Shown: one piece after another, positions 8,730 through 17,418 of the stretch | Numbering within the stretch: position 1 is the stretch's first letter | How the letters are laid out: every line of letters begins with the position of its first letter | Assembly (NCBI GenBank): GCA_013361525.1 | Contig: JABFXY010000188.1 | Location: 1-64,000 of the forward strand | DNA: 64,000 nt | Reading direction: 5' to 3' | From: Polyangiaceae bacterium | GTDB taxonomy: Bacteria > Myxococcota_A > Polyangia > Polyangiales > Polyangiaceae | The notes under the pieces: generated by a model | Told to the model about the DNA's origin: nothing | Databases searched by the model: none | Seen by the model: only the letters and a program-made list of their open reading frames with translations | Program-made: the position numbers and the translations under genes

Positions 8730-10229
8730 TCAGAGCGATTTGAGGTATTCGGTGAGCGCGAGCTTTTCGTCCGGCGTCAGCTGGAGATTGAAGAACGTAT
8801 CGTAATGGTCGATGACGTCGGCGTACGTCGCGAACCGGCCATCATGATAGAAGCCGCCCGTCTCGCGTACGAACAGCGCTCGCAACGGCGTCGTGCGGTA
8901 CCGGTTGTCCGGTGCGCGCGTCGCCTGGAAGTCGTCGATGCCGATTTCTTCCGGGGTGTGCATGTTCCAACCCGGCTCGGTGAAGAGCGGCGGAACGTGG
9001 CAATTGGCGCATTGCGCTTTCCCGTTGAAGATAGCCGCGCCGGCGGTCGCTTGCGTCGGGTCGAAATGGCCCGGCGGTGGGGTCGGGACGACGAGCGACA
9101 GCTGGTAGAGGTGCAGATCCCCCAGCTTGCCCGTGACCAAATCCTCCTCCGCTTTGATGTGCCCGAGGTTGTTTGCCGCGGCGATCGGGAATTTGACCGG
9201 ATCGTCGAGGCGCGGGTCGTAGAACGTGCCTTTGCCGTGCATTTCGAGGTTCGCGACGAACCCGTTCCAATGCGTCGTCGAGCCCCAACCGCTGTACGTG
9301 TGCAAGTTGACGCCGGATTGACCGAATGCCGGCGGCATCAGGGTCGCCGCCGTCAAACCGTCGGGCCGGAACGCCTTACCGTCGAGGATCAGCTCCGCGT
9401 CGAACTTCCCCGGCCCCCAGCTGTTGAGCACGGTGCGCACGGTGGCCTCGTCCACGCCGAGCAGCGTCGCGAAGGCGCTGAGATCGGGTGCGCTCGCCAC
9501 GATTGCACCGACGTTCAAATCACGATTCGGCCACCCGTCGAGCCTGTGCCCGACGCCCGGAGCGAATGCGTTGTCGACCGTGGAGTGACATAGCGCGCAT
9601 TGAATGCCCATCGACGTGAGCGCGCCGTCGGCATCGAAAAATCCCGTTACGCCGACGACCGCATTGAGCTGCAGTAGCGCCACCGTGCTCGCGGGATCGT
9701 TCAAATCGACCGTTCCGTCTTGAATGCCCGCCACGACTTCTGCAGGCAACGAATCCATGTCGACCTTGAGCCCCAACTCGAGCGCCGCCGTCGGGCTCAC
9801 GCCCGGACCGACGCCGCCGAGGGTCTCGCCTTTGATGGCGTCGTGCAGTCGGAGCTCGCCGCCCCAAAACTCCTCGTCGCCGAATGTGTCGTAGCGGAAG
9901 GTTTGCCGACCGGCCTCGAGCCGAGCCTGCACTTGCTCCATGAACGGATCGGGTTGCGGCGCGCCACCGGTACCCCCCTCACCGCTGCCGCCCGCCGCGG
10001 AGGTGCCGCCCGCCGAAGGCGAGCCTGCCGTGCCTGACGTCGTATTAGGAGGACAGTTCGCGCCTCCATTGCCATTCGAGTTGCCGGTGTTGCTTCCGCC
10101 ATTGTCGTTGTCGCTATCGCCACAATCGACGAGCGCAAGCATTCCCGCAGCTGCGATGATCGCCGTCGTTGCAATGTGTAACAGCGTCGGCCTGTGCCGA
10201 TGCGAGCGCGTCGAGTCTCGGACGTCCAT
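8730..10229 (-). CDS. Di-haem cytochrome c peroxidase/MauG-family lipoprotein
   Basis: A 499-residue protein with a hydrophobic signal ending in LVDC (C36), so a probable lipoprotein. A Gly/Ser/Asn-rich linker follows (about 40-92). The catalytic region has two c-type haem sites, CALCH (211-215) and CANCH (407-411), the pattern of bacterial di-haem peroxidases and MauG relatives. It would act on the outer side of the inner membrane or the outer-membrane surface, reducing peroxide or oxidising a substrate. ATG at 10229 follows aaaggagc at good spacing, so the longer frame upstream is rejected. It is divergent from a Ser/Thr kinase gene 215 bases away. Confidence 0.88.
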   Translation of the reverse strand: MDVRDSTRSHRHRPTLLHIATTAIIAAAGMLALVDCGDSDNDNGGSNTGNSNGNGGANCPPNTTSGTAGSPSAGGTSAAGGSGEGGTGGAPQPDPFMEQVQARLEAGRQTFRYDTFGDEEFWGGELRLHDAIKGETLGGVGPGVSPTAALELGLKVDMDSLPAEVVAGIQDGTVDLNDPASTVALLQLNAVVGVTGFFDADGALTSMGIQCALCHSTVDNAFAPGVGHRLDGWPNRDLNVGAIVASAPDLSAFATLLGVDEATVRTVLNSWGPGKFDAELILDGKAFRPDGLTAATLMPPAFGQSGVNLHTYSGWGSTTHWNGFVANLEMHGKGTFYDPRLDDPVKFPIAAANNLGHIKAEEDLVTGKLGDLHLYQLSLVVPTPPPGHFDPTQATAGAAIFNGKAQCANCHVPPLFTEPGWNMHTPEEIGIDDFQATRAPDNRYRTTPLRALFVRETGGFYHDGRFATYADVIDHYDTFFNLQLTPDEKLALTEYLKSL

Positions 10230-10444
10230 GCAGGCTCCTTTCGCAATCAGCCAGCAGCGCGAGTCACAAGCAGCGCTCGTGCCTTGCCGGAAAAATGCGG
10301 TGACCGAGAGAAGGCACGGCCACTTGAAGCGGGACGCATCTGCGCGATCGGTGAAACTCGTCTCGGGCTCGGGGATCGGGCGAAGACGCACGAACACCGA
10401 GCTGTGGCGTTAAGCGTCGAGCAGGGCGATCCGCTTACCTCGTC

Positions 10445-11419
10445 GTGAACGACTGGAGCCGCCGCGCCAACGCCCCTGCCATCGCCTTTCCCGCGCACTG
10501 GACCTACGCCTCGGGGGACACGATTGCGGGCAGATATCGCCTTACCGAGCGCGTCGGGCGCGGGGGATACGGGGAAGTTTGGGCCGCGGACGACGTCGTG
10601 CTGAACGGGCGCGTCGCGATCAAGCTCTGCCGCCCGCTCCCGCTGAGCCCCGCGGACGACACCATCGAGCGCGTTGCCGACCGCCTCCGCGGCGAGGCCC
10701 GCGTGTCCGAGCAGCTCGCCCGGAAGACAACGGGCATCGTTCGCGTGCTGGACGTCGGGTCGGACGAGCGGGGTGCCTACATGGCGATGGAGCTGGTCGA
10801 CGGGTGCCCGCTCGACCGGATGATCGCCAAGGAGAGCCCGCTCGAGCCCAAGCGGGTGTCGTCCATCCTGACGAAGCTCGCCGACGTCCTCGCCGTCGTC
10901 CATGCCGAAGGCTTCATCCATTGCGACGTGAAACCCGCGAACGTCATGGTCGTCCTGGATGCGGAGGGGAACGAATCAATCAAGCTCGCCGATTTCGGAT
11001 TGGCCATTGCCACGGGGACGCTCCTCGGCCCGGGGTATCCGAGCAATACGGCGCACGGACCGATTTGGGGAACACCCAATTACCTGAGCCCGGAGCAGAT
11101 CGAAGATCGATGTATGGGAACGCACACCGATCTGTGGGCGCTCGCGGTGATGGCGTACGAAGCATTGGTGGGCAAGGTCCCGTTCGAGGGACAATCGGCG
11201 CTGCAGACGATGTTCGCGATCATGACCCGGCGCTACGTGCATATCTCGAGGATGCGGCGTGATCTGCCCAAGGATCTGGATGACTGGTTCACGCAGGCAT
11301 TCGCCGAGACACCGAACCGACGATTTCGCTCGCCGGTCGCGATGATGCGGGCCTTCGACGAATGCCTGCGTAACGACACGACCGTCCCCCCTGCATTGAA
11401 GATTCCGGAAGAGCCTTGA
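10445..11419 (+). CDS. Ser/Thr protein kinase, soluble, non-RD type
   Basis: A 324-residue kinase consisting almost only of the catalytic domain. Seen: glycine loop GRGGYGEV (38-45), VAIK (K60), HCDVKPAN (159-166, catalytic D161), DFG (183-185), GTPNYLSPEQ and DLWALAVMAYE. The residue before the catalytic Asp is Cys rather than Arg, so it belongs to the non-RD kinases, which are usually not controlled by activation-loop phosphorylation. There is no transmembrane segment or sensor domain. The start is GTG at 10445. It ends 9 bases from the convergent PH-like membrane protein gene. Confidence 0.88.
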   Translation: MNDWSRRANAPAIAFPAHWTYASGDTIAGRYRLTERVGRGGYGEVWAADDVVLNGRVAIKLCRPLPLSPADDTIERVADRLRGEARVSEQLARKTTGIVRVLDVGSDERGAYMAMELVDGCPLDRMIAKESPLEPKRVSSILTKLADVLAVVHAEGFIHCDVKPANVMVVLDAEGNESIKLADFGLAIATGTLLGPGYPSNTAHGPIWGTPNYLSPEQIEDRCMGTHTDLWALAVMAYEALVGKVPFEGQSALQTMFAIMTRRYVHISRMRRDLPKDLDDWFTQAFAETPNRRFRSPVAMMRAFDECLRNDTTVPPALKIPEEP

Positions 11420-11428
11420 GCGCTGCCG

Positions 11429-12529
11429 CTAACCGGCCCGCGCCGCCCTGACGCCTCGCAGCCCCTCTCGCAGCTCCGGCTCCGCCGCCTCTTCCTCGGC
11501 GAGCTTCACGCAATCGACGTTGTCGGGTGTGGGCGCGGCGGTGAGCAATGCTGCCGCCGCGCGAATTCGCAGCTTCGATTCGGCGCGAGGGTTTTCGACG
11601 ATTCGCGCCAGATCCTCGACGAATACGGGCGACTCGCGGAACGCGCCCTCGCGGGGCGCGCTCAAGGCGTCGTCGCGCATTGAGCTCGGGACGGCGCGCA
11701 TATCGGGGAGTCGGTCGTACCGAGTTGCGGCGCGCTTGATGAGTTGAATGAGCGCCTCGCCTGCCGCGCGTGAACGCCGGCCGGGCCACGGCAGCGGCGG
11801 GCTCATGTCCACGTCGCCGCGGGCGGTGTGCAGCCGTATCCAATAGCCGGCGCGGCTGACGCCGCGCAAATCGCGAAATGGCACCCAATAGCGCTGAAAT
11901 GGCGCGGCGACCCAAATGCCGTCGTATCCGATATGGACGTCGCGTCGCACGAGCAGGGCGGTCGTCCAGGCCATCAAGAGCAGCGCACCCGCCATCGTCA
12001 GCAGCGAGTCGTGGCGCGCAGCGAACGCAAATGCACAGCCCGAGACGATGTAGCCGACGACCGAGGCGATGGCGCGCGTCTCCGGCACGACGGCGCCTTC
12101 GTCGCGAAGGACGCGAGGCTCGGAGCCGAAGCCCAGGTCCTCGAGCAACGCCTGACGAGCCGCCGCGTCCTCCACCCTGAGCTCCGCGACGATCTCGCCG
12201 GCGCGGATGAAGCAAAGGGTCTTTTTGCCCTCTCCGTCGTCTTGCGTGAACGCCATCGAGAACATCGCGCGCGGCAGCACCAGGGCGCCGGACTCGAGGC
12301 GGATGCCGTCGGCGTCGGCGACGAAGCGGCCACGTTTGCGCGGGCCACCACCGATATGCCCATAGATGAAGGCGGCGAAGACGCACGGGGCGATCATCCC
12401 GCCGCGCATGAACGGCGCGAGAAGCAGCAGACACACGGCCGCGCGCCTCGTGATCGTCCCGACGCGACTGAAGATGTGGAGCATGCCCGTGGCGGCCCGG
12501 CTCGGTCGGGGAATCGGTGCATCGGTCAT
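11429..12529 (-). CDS. Membrane protein with two PH-like segments (paralogue of 56755-58089)
   Basis: A 366-residue protein. Two hydrophobic segments near the N-terminus (about 27-60) are followed by a first beta-rich segment (FVADADGIRLESGALVLPRA), two more hydrophobic segments (about 160-205), a second beta-rich segment (VHIGYDGIWVAAPFQRYW) and an Ala/Glu-rich helical tail. The segments look like bacterial PH domains, but I cannot confirm the family. The same architecture, including the tail motif IVENPRA (IVEDPRA in the other), recurs at 56755-58089. The ATG at 12529 comes after EamA-type gene 12550-13422 ends, 20 bases away, so the two may be cotranscribed. Function unknown. Confidence 0.75.
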   Translation of the reverse strand: MTDAPIPRPSRAATGMLHIFSRVGTITRRAAVCLLLLAPFMRGGMIAPCVFAAFIYGHIGGGPRKRGRFVADADGIRLESGALVLPRAMFSMAFTQDDGEGKKTLCFIRAGEIVAELRVEDAAARQALLEDLGFGSEPRVLRDEGAVVPETRAIASVVGYIVSGCAFAFAARHDSLLTMAGALLLMAWTTALLVRRDVHIGYDGIWVAAPFQRYWVPFRDLRGVSRAGYWIRLHTARGDVDMSPPLPWPGRRSRAAGEALIQLIKRAATRYDRLPDMRAVPSSMRDDALSAPREGAFRESPVFVEDLARIVENPRAESKLRIRAAAALLTAAPTPDNVDCVKLAEEEAAEPELREGLRGVRAARAG

Positions 12530-12549
12530 GCTGCTTGTGCCCTGCGTCG

Positions 12550-13422
12550 TCACGCAGCTTGGGCCCGCATCGCGATCGCCGAGCCGATCAGGATGACGGC
12601 ACCGCCGAGCGCTTCCTCGATTGTAGGAGGCTTTTGCCAGACGACCATCGCGATCGCGATGCTGCCCAGTGTCTCGCCCGGCGACACGAGCGCGACGAGG
12701 CTCGGCGACAACGTGCGCGCGCCCAATTGAACCAATGTGTGCCCCACGATCGTCGGAATCACCGCGAGCGCGGCGATCGCGAGGATCGACGTACCGGGTA
12801 GAGGCCAAAACACCGCGCTGGTGTGGGCGGGCACGAACGGGAGACTGACGGCGAGGCTCAGCGCGGCGAACCCGTAGACCAGCGGCGCATAGTGGAGCGG
12901 CTCGATCACGTCGCGAAGACCACGCGCGGACGCCACGTAGAGCCCATAGATTCCGACGGCGCCGAGAACGAGCAAATCACCGAGCAAGCGATGTTCACCT
13001 TCGCCTGCGCCACGTGCGACGACGAGCGCGCCGGCGGTGGCGACGGCGACGCCGATCTTCTCGAGCCGCTTCGGAGCGATACCGAAGAGCGCCCACGCCG
13101 TGAGCACGACGGCGAGTGGCTCGAGCGACACCAGCGAGACCGCGGCGGGCAGGGACGTCTCGTCGAGCCCCCATTGAAACAGGGCGAAATGGGCGGCCAA
13201 GAGAAGGCCGGCGAAGACGACACGCACACGCGACTTCGCGTCGAGCCTCGCGAACGCGCGGGCGATCGCGACTGGATTGACGATGGAGAGGAGAACCGTC
13301 GCGATCAGCAGCCGGCCGAACGCGATGGCGATCGGATGCGCGGGACGCGCCACCCGCGAGAGCGGAGATGCGGTCGCGAACGCGACGCTCGCGACGAGCA
13401 CGAGCCACAGCGGTCGCTTCAC
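12550..13422 (-). CDS. EamA/DMT-family transporter
   Basis: A 290-residue, very hydrophobic protein with about ten predicted transmembrane helices in two halves. The glycine/alanine-rich helices and the LEPLAVVLTAWALFG and SPGETLGSIAIAMVV segments are typical of the drug/metabolite transporter (EamA) superfamily. Its start overlaps the stop of the asparaginase gene by four bases (ATGA at 13419-13422), so the two are translationally coupled. That context suggests export of an amino acid or related metabolite, but the substrate cannot be read from the sequence. Confidence 0.88.
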   Translation of the reverse strand: MKRPLWLVLVASVAFATASPLSRVARPAHPIAIAFGRLLIATVLLSIVNPVAIARAFARLDAKSRVRVVFAGLLLAAHFALFQWGLDETSLPAAVSLVSLEPLAVVLTAWALFGIAPKRLEKIGVAVATAGALVVARGAGEGEHRLLGDLLVLGAVGIYGLYVASARGLRDVIEPLHYAPLVYGFAALSLAVSLPFVPAHTSAVFWPLPGTSILAIAALAVIPTIVGHTLVQLGARTLSPSLVALVSPGETLGSIAIAMVVWQKPPTIEEALGGAVILIGSAIAMRAQAA

Positions 13423-14414
13423 GCGATCGTCACTTCACCGGCCCAGTCCGCGCAGAATGCGGCCCGAGCGGCGGCGACACGACCTTCTTCGGCGCGTCCT
13501 AGCGCCACCATGAGCTTCGTGAGCGCGGCCTCGGCCGTCATGTCGGATGCGCCGATCGCGCCCGACGCGCGTGCTGCCGCGCCGCCCTCGTACGCGCCCA
13601 GATCGACGGCGCCGCGCGGGCACTGGCTCACGACGACGACGGGGACGTCGATGGCGCGGGCGGACTCGATGACCGGGATGAGCGACCGCTCGAGTCGCGG
13701 CACGTTGCCCGCGCCGAACGCCTCGACGACGATGCCTCGGACCCCTGCTGCGAGCGCGCCTTGCAACAGCTTCGGATCGAGGCCTGGGAACACGCGCACG
13801 GCGAGCACCCGCGCCTCGAGCCGTGGGTCGAACGGAGCCTTGGGTTGCGCCTTTCGGACATGCGGAGCGATCTGCACGCCGAGGCCGAGCTCGACCAGCG
13901 GCGCACAGCTCGGCGAGCCGAACGCGTTCATGCTCCACGCGTCCATCTTCGTGACGCGGCAACCTCGAAACAGGCGCGAGCTGAACGCGACGGTGACCTC
14001 GGGGATGCGCATCGTCGCGACCTGACACGCGTCGACGAGGTTCGCGCGGCCGTCGGAGCGCACCTCGCCGAGCGGCCTTTGCGCACCGGTGAGCACCACG
14101 CTGCGATCGAGTCCGGGAAGGAGAAACGCGAGCGCGCTCGCGGTGTACGCCATCGTGTCGGTGCCGTGCACGATCACGAAGCCGTCGTACTCCTCCATGC
14201 GCTCGTGCACGACGCGAGCGATCTCGACCCATTGCTCCGGCTGCATGTCGGCCGAGTCGAGGCGATAGAGAAGCTGCGTCTCGATCTGCGCGATCTGTTT
14301 CAGGACAGGCAGCTCGCCGAGCAGATCTTGGGTGACCTCGTCGGCGGAGAGCGCGGCACCTGCGCGCGGCCGCATGAGGAGCGTCCCGCCGGTGTGAATC
14401 ATCAAGAGCCGCAT
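13419..14414 (-). CDS. ansA: Type I-like (cytoplasmic) L-asparaginase
   Basis: A 331-residue asparaginase/glutaminase-family enzyme. The nucleophile region HTGGTLLM (7-14) holds the first catalytic threonine, and VHGTDTMAY (82-90) holds the second Thr-Asp pair. The length fits the bacterial family. No signal peptide is seen, so it should be cytoplasmic, converting asparagine to aspartate and ammonia. The stop overlaps the start of the downstream EamA transporter by four bases. A 64-base gap separates it from the small gene upstream. The substrate could be another amide, since the family is broad. Confidence 0.88.
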   Translation of the reverse strand: MRLLMIHTGGTLLMRPRAGAALSADEVTQDLLGELPVLKQIAQIETQLLYRLDSADMQPEQWVEIARVVHERMEEYDGFVIVHGTDTMAYTASALAFLLPGLDRSVVLTGAQRPLGEVRSDGRANLVDACQVATMRIPEVTVAFSSRLFRGCRVTKMDAWSMNAFGSPSCAPLVELGLGVQIAPHVRKAQPKAPFDPRLEARVLAVRVFPGLDPKLLQGALAAGVRGIVVEAFGAGNVPRLERSLIPVIESARAIDVPVVVVSQCPRGAVDLGAYEGGAAARASGAIGASDMTAEAALTKLMVALGRAEEGRVAAARAAFCADWAGEVTIA

Positions 14415-14424
14415 GACAGCGGCG

Positions 14425-14478
14425 CTACCCTAAGCCCAGAGCTCGCTCGTGTCGACCTCGCAGCTCGGCCCGCTGCGG
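14425..14478. repeat. Possible decayed fragment of repeat R1
   Basis: The gap between the asparaginase gene and the 83-aa gene reads like a mutated R1 (gagctcgctc, then cgcagctcggcccgct, compared with gagctcgctc and cgcgacgcggcccgcc in copy A). Agreement is loose and made by eye only. Confidence 0.2.
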
Positions 14479-14730
14479 CTACTTCTTCGAGGTGCCCGTC
14501 GTGACCACGAGCACGGCTTTGCCGGCGCGGGGCTCGGGCTTCACGCTCGTCCACCCGCGCTTCTTCGCGAAGCCCGCGAAGTCGCCTTGGTGCTCGTCCA
14601 TGTGGAGCGAGAAGTCGTTCCAGATCTCGCGCGCTTCCTCGTCGGGGAGCGGCTTGCCGTCCATCAGGACGACGAGCCTCGACTGCGTCGTCGCTGCGCC
14701 TTTGCCGTTGGTGGTCTTCGGTGCGTTCAT
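14479..14730 (-). CDS. Small conserved-looking protein coupled to the kinase-TPR gene
   Basis: An 83-residue soluble protein with a basic, Gly-rich N-terminus, an acidic helix (PLPDEEAREIWNDFSLHMDE) and a basic C-terminal end. I do not recognise a family. Its ATG at 14730 overlaps the stop codon of the upstream kinase gene by four bases, so it is translated from the same message. The coupling suggests a partner or substrate of the kinase. The longer frame beginning at 14856 lies inside the kinase gene and is rejected. Confidence 0.65.
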   Translation of the reverse strand: MNAPKTTNGKGAATTQSRLVVLMDGKPLPDEEAREIWNDFSLHMDEHQGDFAGFAKKRGWTSVKPEPRAGKAVLVVTTGTSKK

Positions 14731-17189
14731 GTCTTTCGCGATCGGGGTAGGGCCGCGAGCGCCGCGCGATCGCGGACGGGGGCCGTGCGTTCTGCGACGA
14801 TCGCACGCGCCGCGCGGAATCGGGCGCTGTCGCGCACGACGTCGAGCGCCGGGCAAAGGTCCATCCAGACCAGATCGGTCAGCCCGGCGTCGACCGAACG
14901 CTCGAGGTACGAAAGCGACGCCTCCAGAACGCCGAAACGCGCGTGTGCTTCGACGGCGAGCTGCAGCATGAACGACGAGCGGCGCGCGCTCCCTCGGCCG
15001 GGTTGCATGTTGAACAGGCCGACGGCTTGAGCATCGTCGAGCGGCGTCTTCGTCTCTTCGGCGGCCAGCACCAGGTCGACGAAGCGGATGAAGACGGGGG
15101 CGAGACCGCCGAGGACGGCCGGCGCGCCGGTCATCTCGGTCCGGAGCTCACGCAACGCCTCCACGTCGCCGCGCCAGAGCGCGAAACGCATCCGCGCGAC
15201 GGTGCGTGATGCGGCATCGAAGGGATTCGCCGCTGCGCCTTCGAGCGACACCACGGCCTCCTGCCAGCGGCCGAGAAGCGCGTGCAAGCGTGCACGTTCG
15301 CGAAGCGCGATCTGCGACGTCGGATCGATCTCGATCGCGAAGTCGAGCGTCCGAAGGGCCGCGTCGGCAGGGCCCGTCTCGACCAGGATGCGGCCGAGCA
15401 ACAAGTGCGCTTCCGCGAGCGTCGGCGCCCGCGAGAGCGCCGCGTGGATGGTCACATACGCCTGCTCGAAGTTGCCTTGTTGGAAGGCGATCGCGGCGAG
15501 AGCGAGGTGTGCCTCTCCGAGGTCGGGCGCGAGCCGGAGCGCCTGCTGGCACACGGCCTCGCATTTCGGGACCATGTCGACGTTGAAGAACGCGAGCCGA
15601 GCGAGCGCGAGGGCGTATCCCGCGACGAGCATCGGTTCGTCGGGGGCGCGCTCGAGGGCTTGTTCGAAGAGCTCCGTCGCGTCGCGGGCGCTATCCATTC
15701 CGAAGTCGCGGTAGCGCGAGCGGGCGCGCAGGTAGAGCTCGACGGCGACCGGATCGGTGAGGCGACGATCGCCCGCGTAGGCCTGCACCAGCACCGCTTG
15801 CGTGATTGCGGTCGTGACCTCGTCGTTCATCTCGAGGAGCTCGCCGCTCTTCACCCGAAAACGACGGGCCCAGAGCTGGATCCCGTCCTGCACGCCGATG
15901 AGGCGAATCTTCAGCTCGACGATGCCGTCGGCGAGACGGCGCACGGAGCCGTCGACGAGCGCCTGCACCGAGAGCTCCGTGCCGACCGCGCGAAAGTCGA
16001 GGTCGCGCCGGCCGGCGTGGCGCTGCACGAGCCCGCGCGCCGTCACGCGCAAGCTCGGCACCGTCGAGAGCGCGTCGATGAGGTCGTCGGTGAGGCCTTC
16101 GGCGAGATAGGCGTCGTCACGGCTGGCCTCGCCGCCCCACAGCGTGAGTGGAAGCACCGCAATGCGGACGACGCGCGATGCTCCCGGGGTCGGCGCGGTC
16201 AAGTTGGAGCCCGTGGTGTGCGACTGCGACGGCGCCGCGCTGGTCGGCATCATCGTGCTGCGCGCGTCCTTCGTATCGATCCCAACGAGCGCGCGCTCCA
16301 CCTCCGAGGCCGACGCAAATCTTGCGTCGGGGTCGCGCGCCATGCACTTGAGGATCACGTTCGCGAGCGCCTCGGGCACCTCGGGACGGAGCGCGCGGGG
16401 GTCGGGTGGTGGCTCCATCAGACGCGAGACCGCGACGGCGATCGCCGTCTCCCCCGAAAACGGCGGCTTGCCGGTGAGGAGCTCGTAGAGGAGCGCGCCG
16501 AGCGCGTAGAGATCCGTCCGCGCATCGATCGGCCGCTTACCGTCGACCTGCTCGGGCGCCATGTAGTGCGGTGTGCCGAGAAAGGCCTGCGTGATGTGGC
16601 CTTTGGCGGCGGCGTCGAGCGACGCGGCGATACCGAAATCGGTGATGGCGATGCGATCGTCGCGGCCGACGAGGACGTTGTCGGGCTTGAGATCGCGATG
16701 AATCACATCGACCTCGTGCGCGGCGGTGAGCGCGCGCGCGACGGTGATGCCGATCTCGGCGGTGCGCGCGACGCTGAGCGCGCCGCGACGGTCGAGGCGC
16801 GTCCGTAGCGACTCTCCCTCGACGAGCTCCATCGTGAAGAAGCGACGACCCGCGTGCTCGGCGAAGTCGAATACACGCGCGACATTCTTGTGCGAAACGC
16901 GCCGCGCGAGCTTCACTTCGCGGCGAAATCGCTCGAGCGCCGTCGGGCTCAACACCTCGGGGCGCATCACCTTCAGCGCCACGACCTCTTCGAGCTCGCG
17001 GTCGTGCGCCCTGTAGACCGTCCCCATCCCGCCCGTGCCGATGAGGCCGAGGATCTCCCATCGGCCGGCGAGCACCTCCCGTGTGCTGGTCGGCGTCTCG
17101 GTCGACACGGGCATCGACACCGCTGCCACGTCGAGGGTCAAGCCGGCTTCGGCGACCGTCTCGGCGAAGGCCTGTACATCACGCTTCAC
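14727..17189 (-). CDS. Ser/Thr kinase with TolB-like and TPR domains
   Basis: An 820-residue protein. Kinase domain: about 44-305, with GTGGMGTV, VALK (K73), HRDLKPDN (catalytic D166), DFG (184-186) and GTPHYMAPEQ, all intact. Next comes a segment beginning VVRIAVLPLT at about 340 that resembles the TolB-like/FlgO-like domain often paired with adenylate cyclases and kinases. Tetratricopeptide-like repeats then fill about 470-760 (for example PDLGEAHLALAAIAFQQGNF). No transmembrane helix is obvious. GTG at 17189 is preferred; ATG at 17114 is the alternative. Longer frames would run into the divergent YvcK-like gene. It is coupled to an 83-aa gene downstream. Confidence 0.88.
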   Translation of the reverse strand: MKRDVQAFAETVAEAGLTLDVAAVSMPVSTETPTSTREVLAGRWEILGLIGTGGMGTVYRAHDRELEEVVALKVMRPEVLSPTALERFRREVKLARRVSHKNVARVFDFAEHAGRRFFTMELVEGESLRTRLDRRGALSVARTAEIGITVARALTAAHEVDVIHRDLKPDNVLVGRDDRIAITDFGIAASLDAAAKGHITQAFLGTPHYMAPEQVDGKRPIDARTDLYALGALLYELLTGKPPFSGETAIAVAVSRLMEPPPDPRALRPEVPEALANVILKCMARDPDARFASASEVERALVGIDTKDARSTMMPTSAAPSQSHTTGSNLTAPTPGASRVVRIAVLPLTLWGGEASRDDAYLAEGLTDDLIDALSTVPSLRVTARGLVQRHAGRRDLDFRAVGTELSVQALVDGSVRRLADGIVELKIRLIGVQDGIQLWARRFRVKSGELLEMNDEVTTAITQAVLVQAYAGDRRLTDPVAVELYLRARSRYRDFGMDSARDATELFEQALERAPDEPMLVAGYALALARLAFFNVDMVPKCEAVCQQALRLAPDLGEAHLALAAIAFQQGNFEQAYVTIHAALSRAPTLAEAHLLLGRILVETGPADAALRTLDFAIEIDPTSQIALRERARLHALLGRWQEAVVSLEGAAANPFDAASRTVARMRFALWRGDVEALRELRTEMTGAPAVLGGLAPVFIRFVDLVLAAEETKTPLDDAQAVGLFNMQPGRGSARRSSFMLQLAVEAHARFGVLEASLSYLERSVDAGLTDLVWMDLCPALDVVRDSARFRAARAIVAERTAPVRDRAALAALPRSRKT

Positions 17190-17234
17190 GGCCCCCAGCG
17201 TACTACCCGCCTCCCACGGCGTCATGACGGTTGG

Positions 17235-17255
17235 AACCCAGCGCTCAGCTGGGTT
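17235..17255. other. Perfect 8-bp inverted repeat in divergent promoter region
   Basis: aacccagc and gctgggtt flank a five-base loop (gctca), between the divergent kinase-TPR and YvcK-like genes. It abuts repeat R1 copy B. It could be an operator or a stem in the 5' leader of either gene. Confidence 0.4.
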
Positions 17256-17366
17256 GACCCGAAACAAGGAACCCCAGAGCTCAGACTCGTGCCAACGGGC
17301 CGAGCGACCGGCCCGCTCGCCCGTAAGGGCGGGCCGCGTCGCGAGCTCAATCGAGGTGAGCTCTGG
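17256..17366 (+). repeat. Dispersed intergenic repeat R1, copy B
   Basis: This is the second copy of the element described at 128-240, in the opposite orientation. The conserved core is gcgaccggcccgctcgcccg followed by one variable base and agggcgggccgcgtcgcgag. The core folds into a GC stem. It fills about half of the 229-base region between two divergent genes, so it cannot serve only as a terminator. Confidence 0.75.
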
Positions 17367-17418
17367 AGTCAGGGGCTCGACATCGTGCTCGGCCCGCGAA
17401 AGACTTCGTGCTCGGCCG

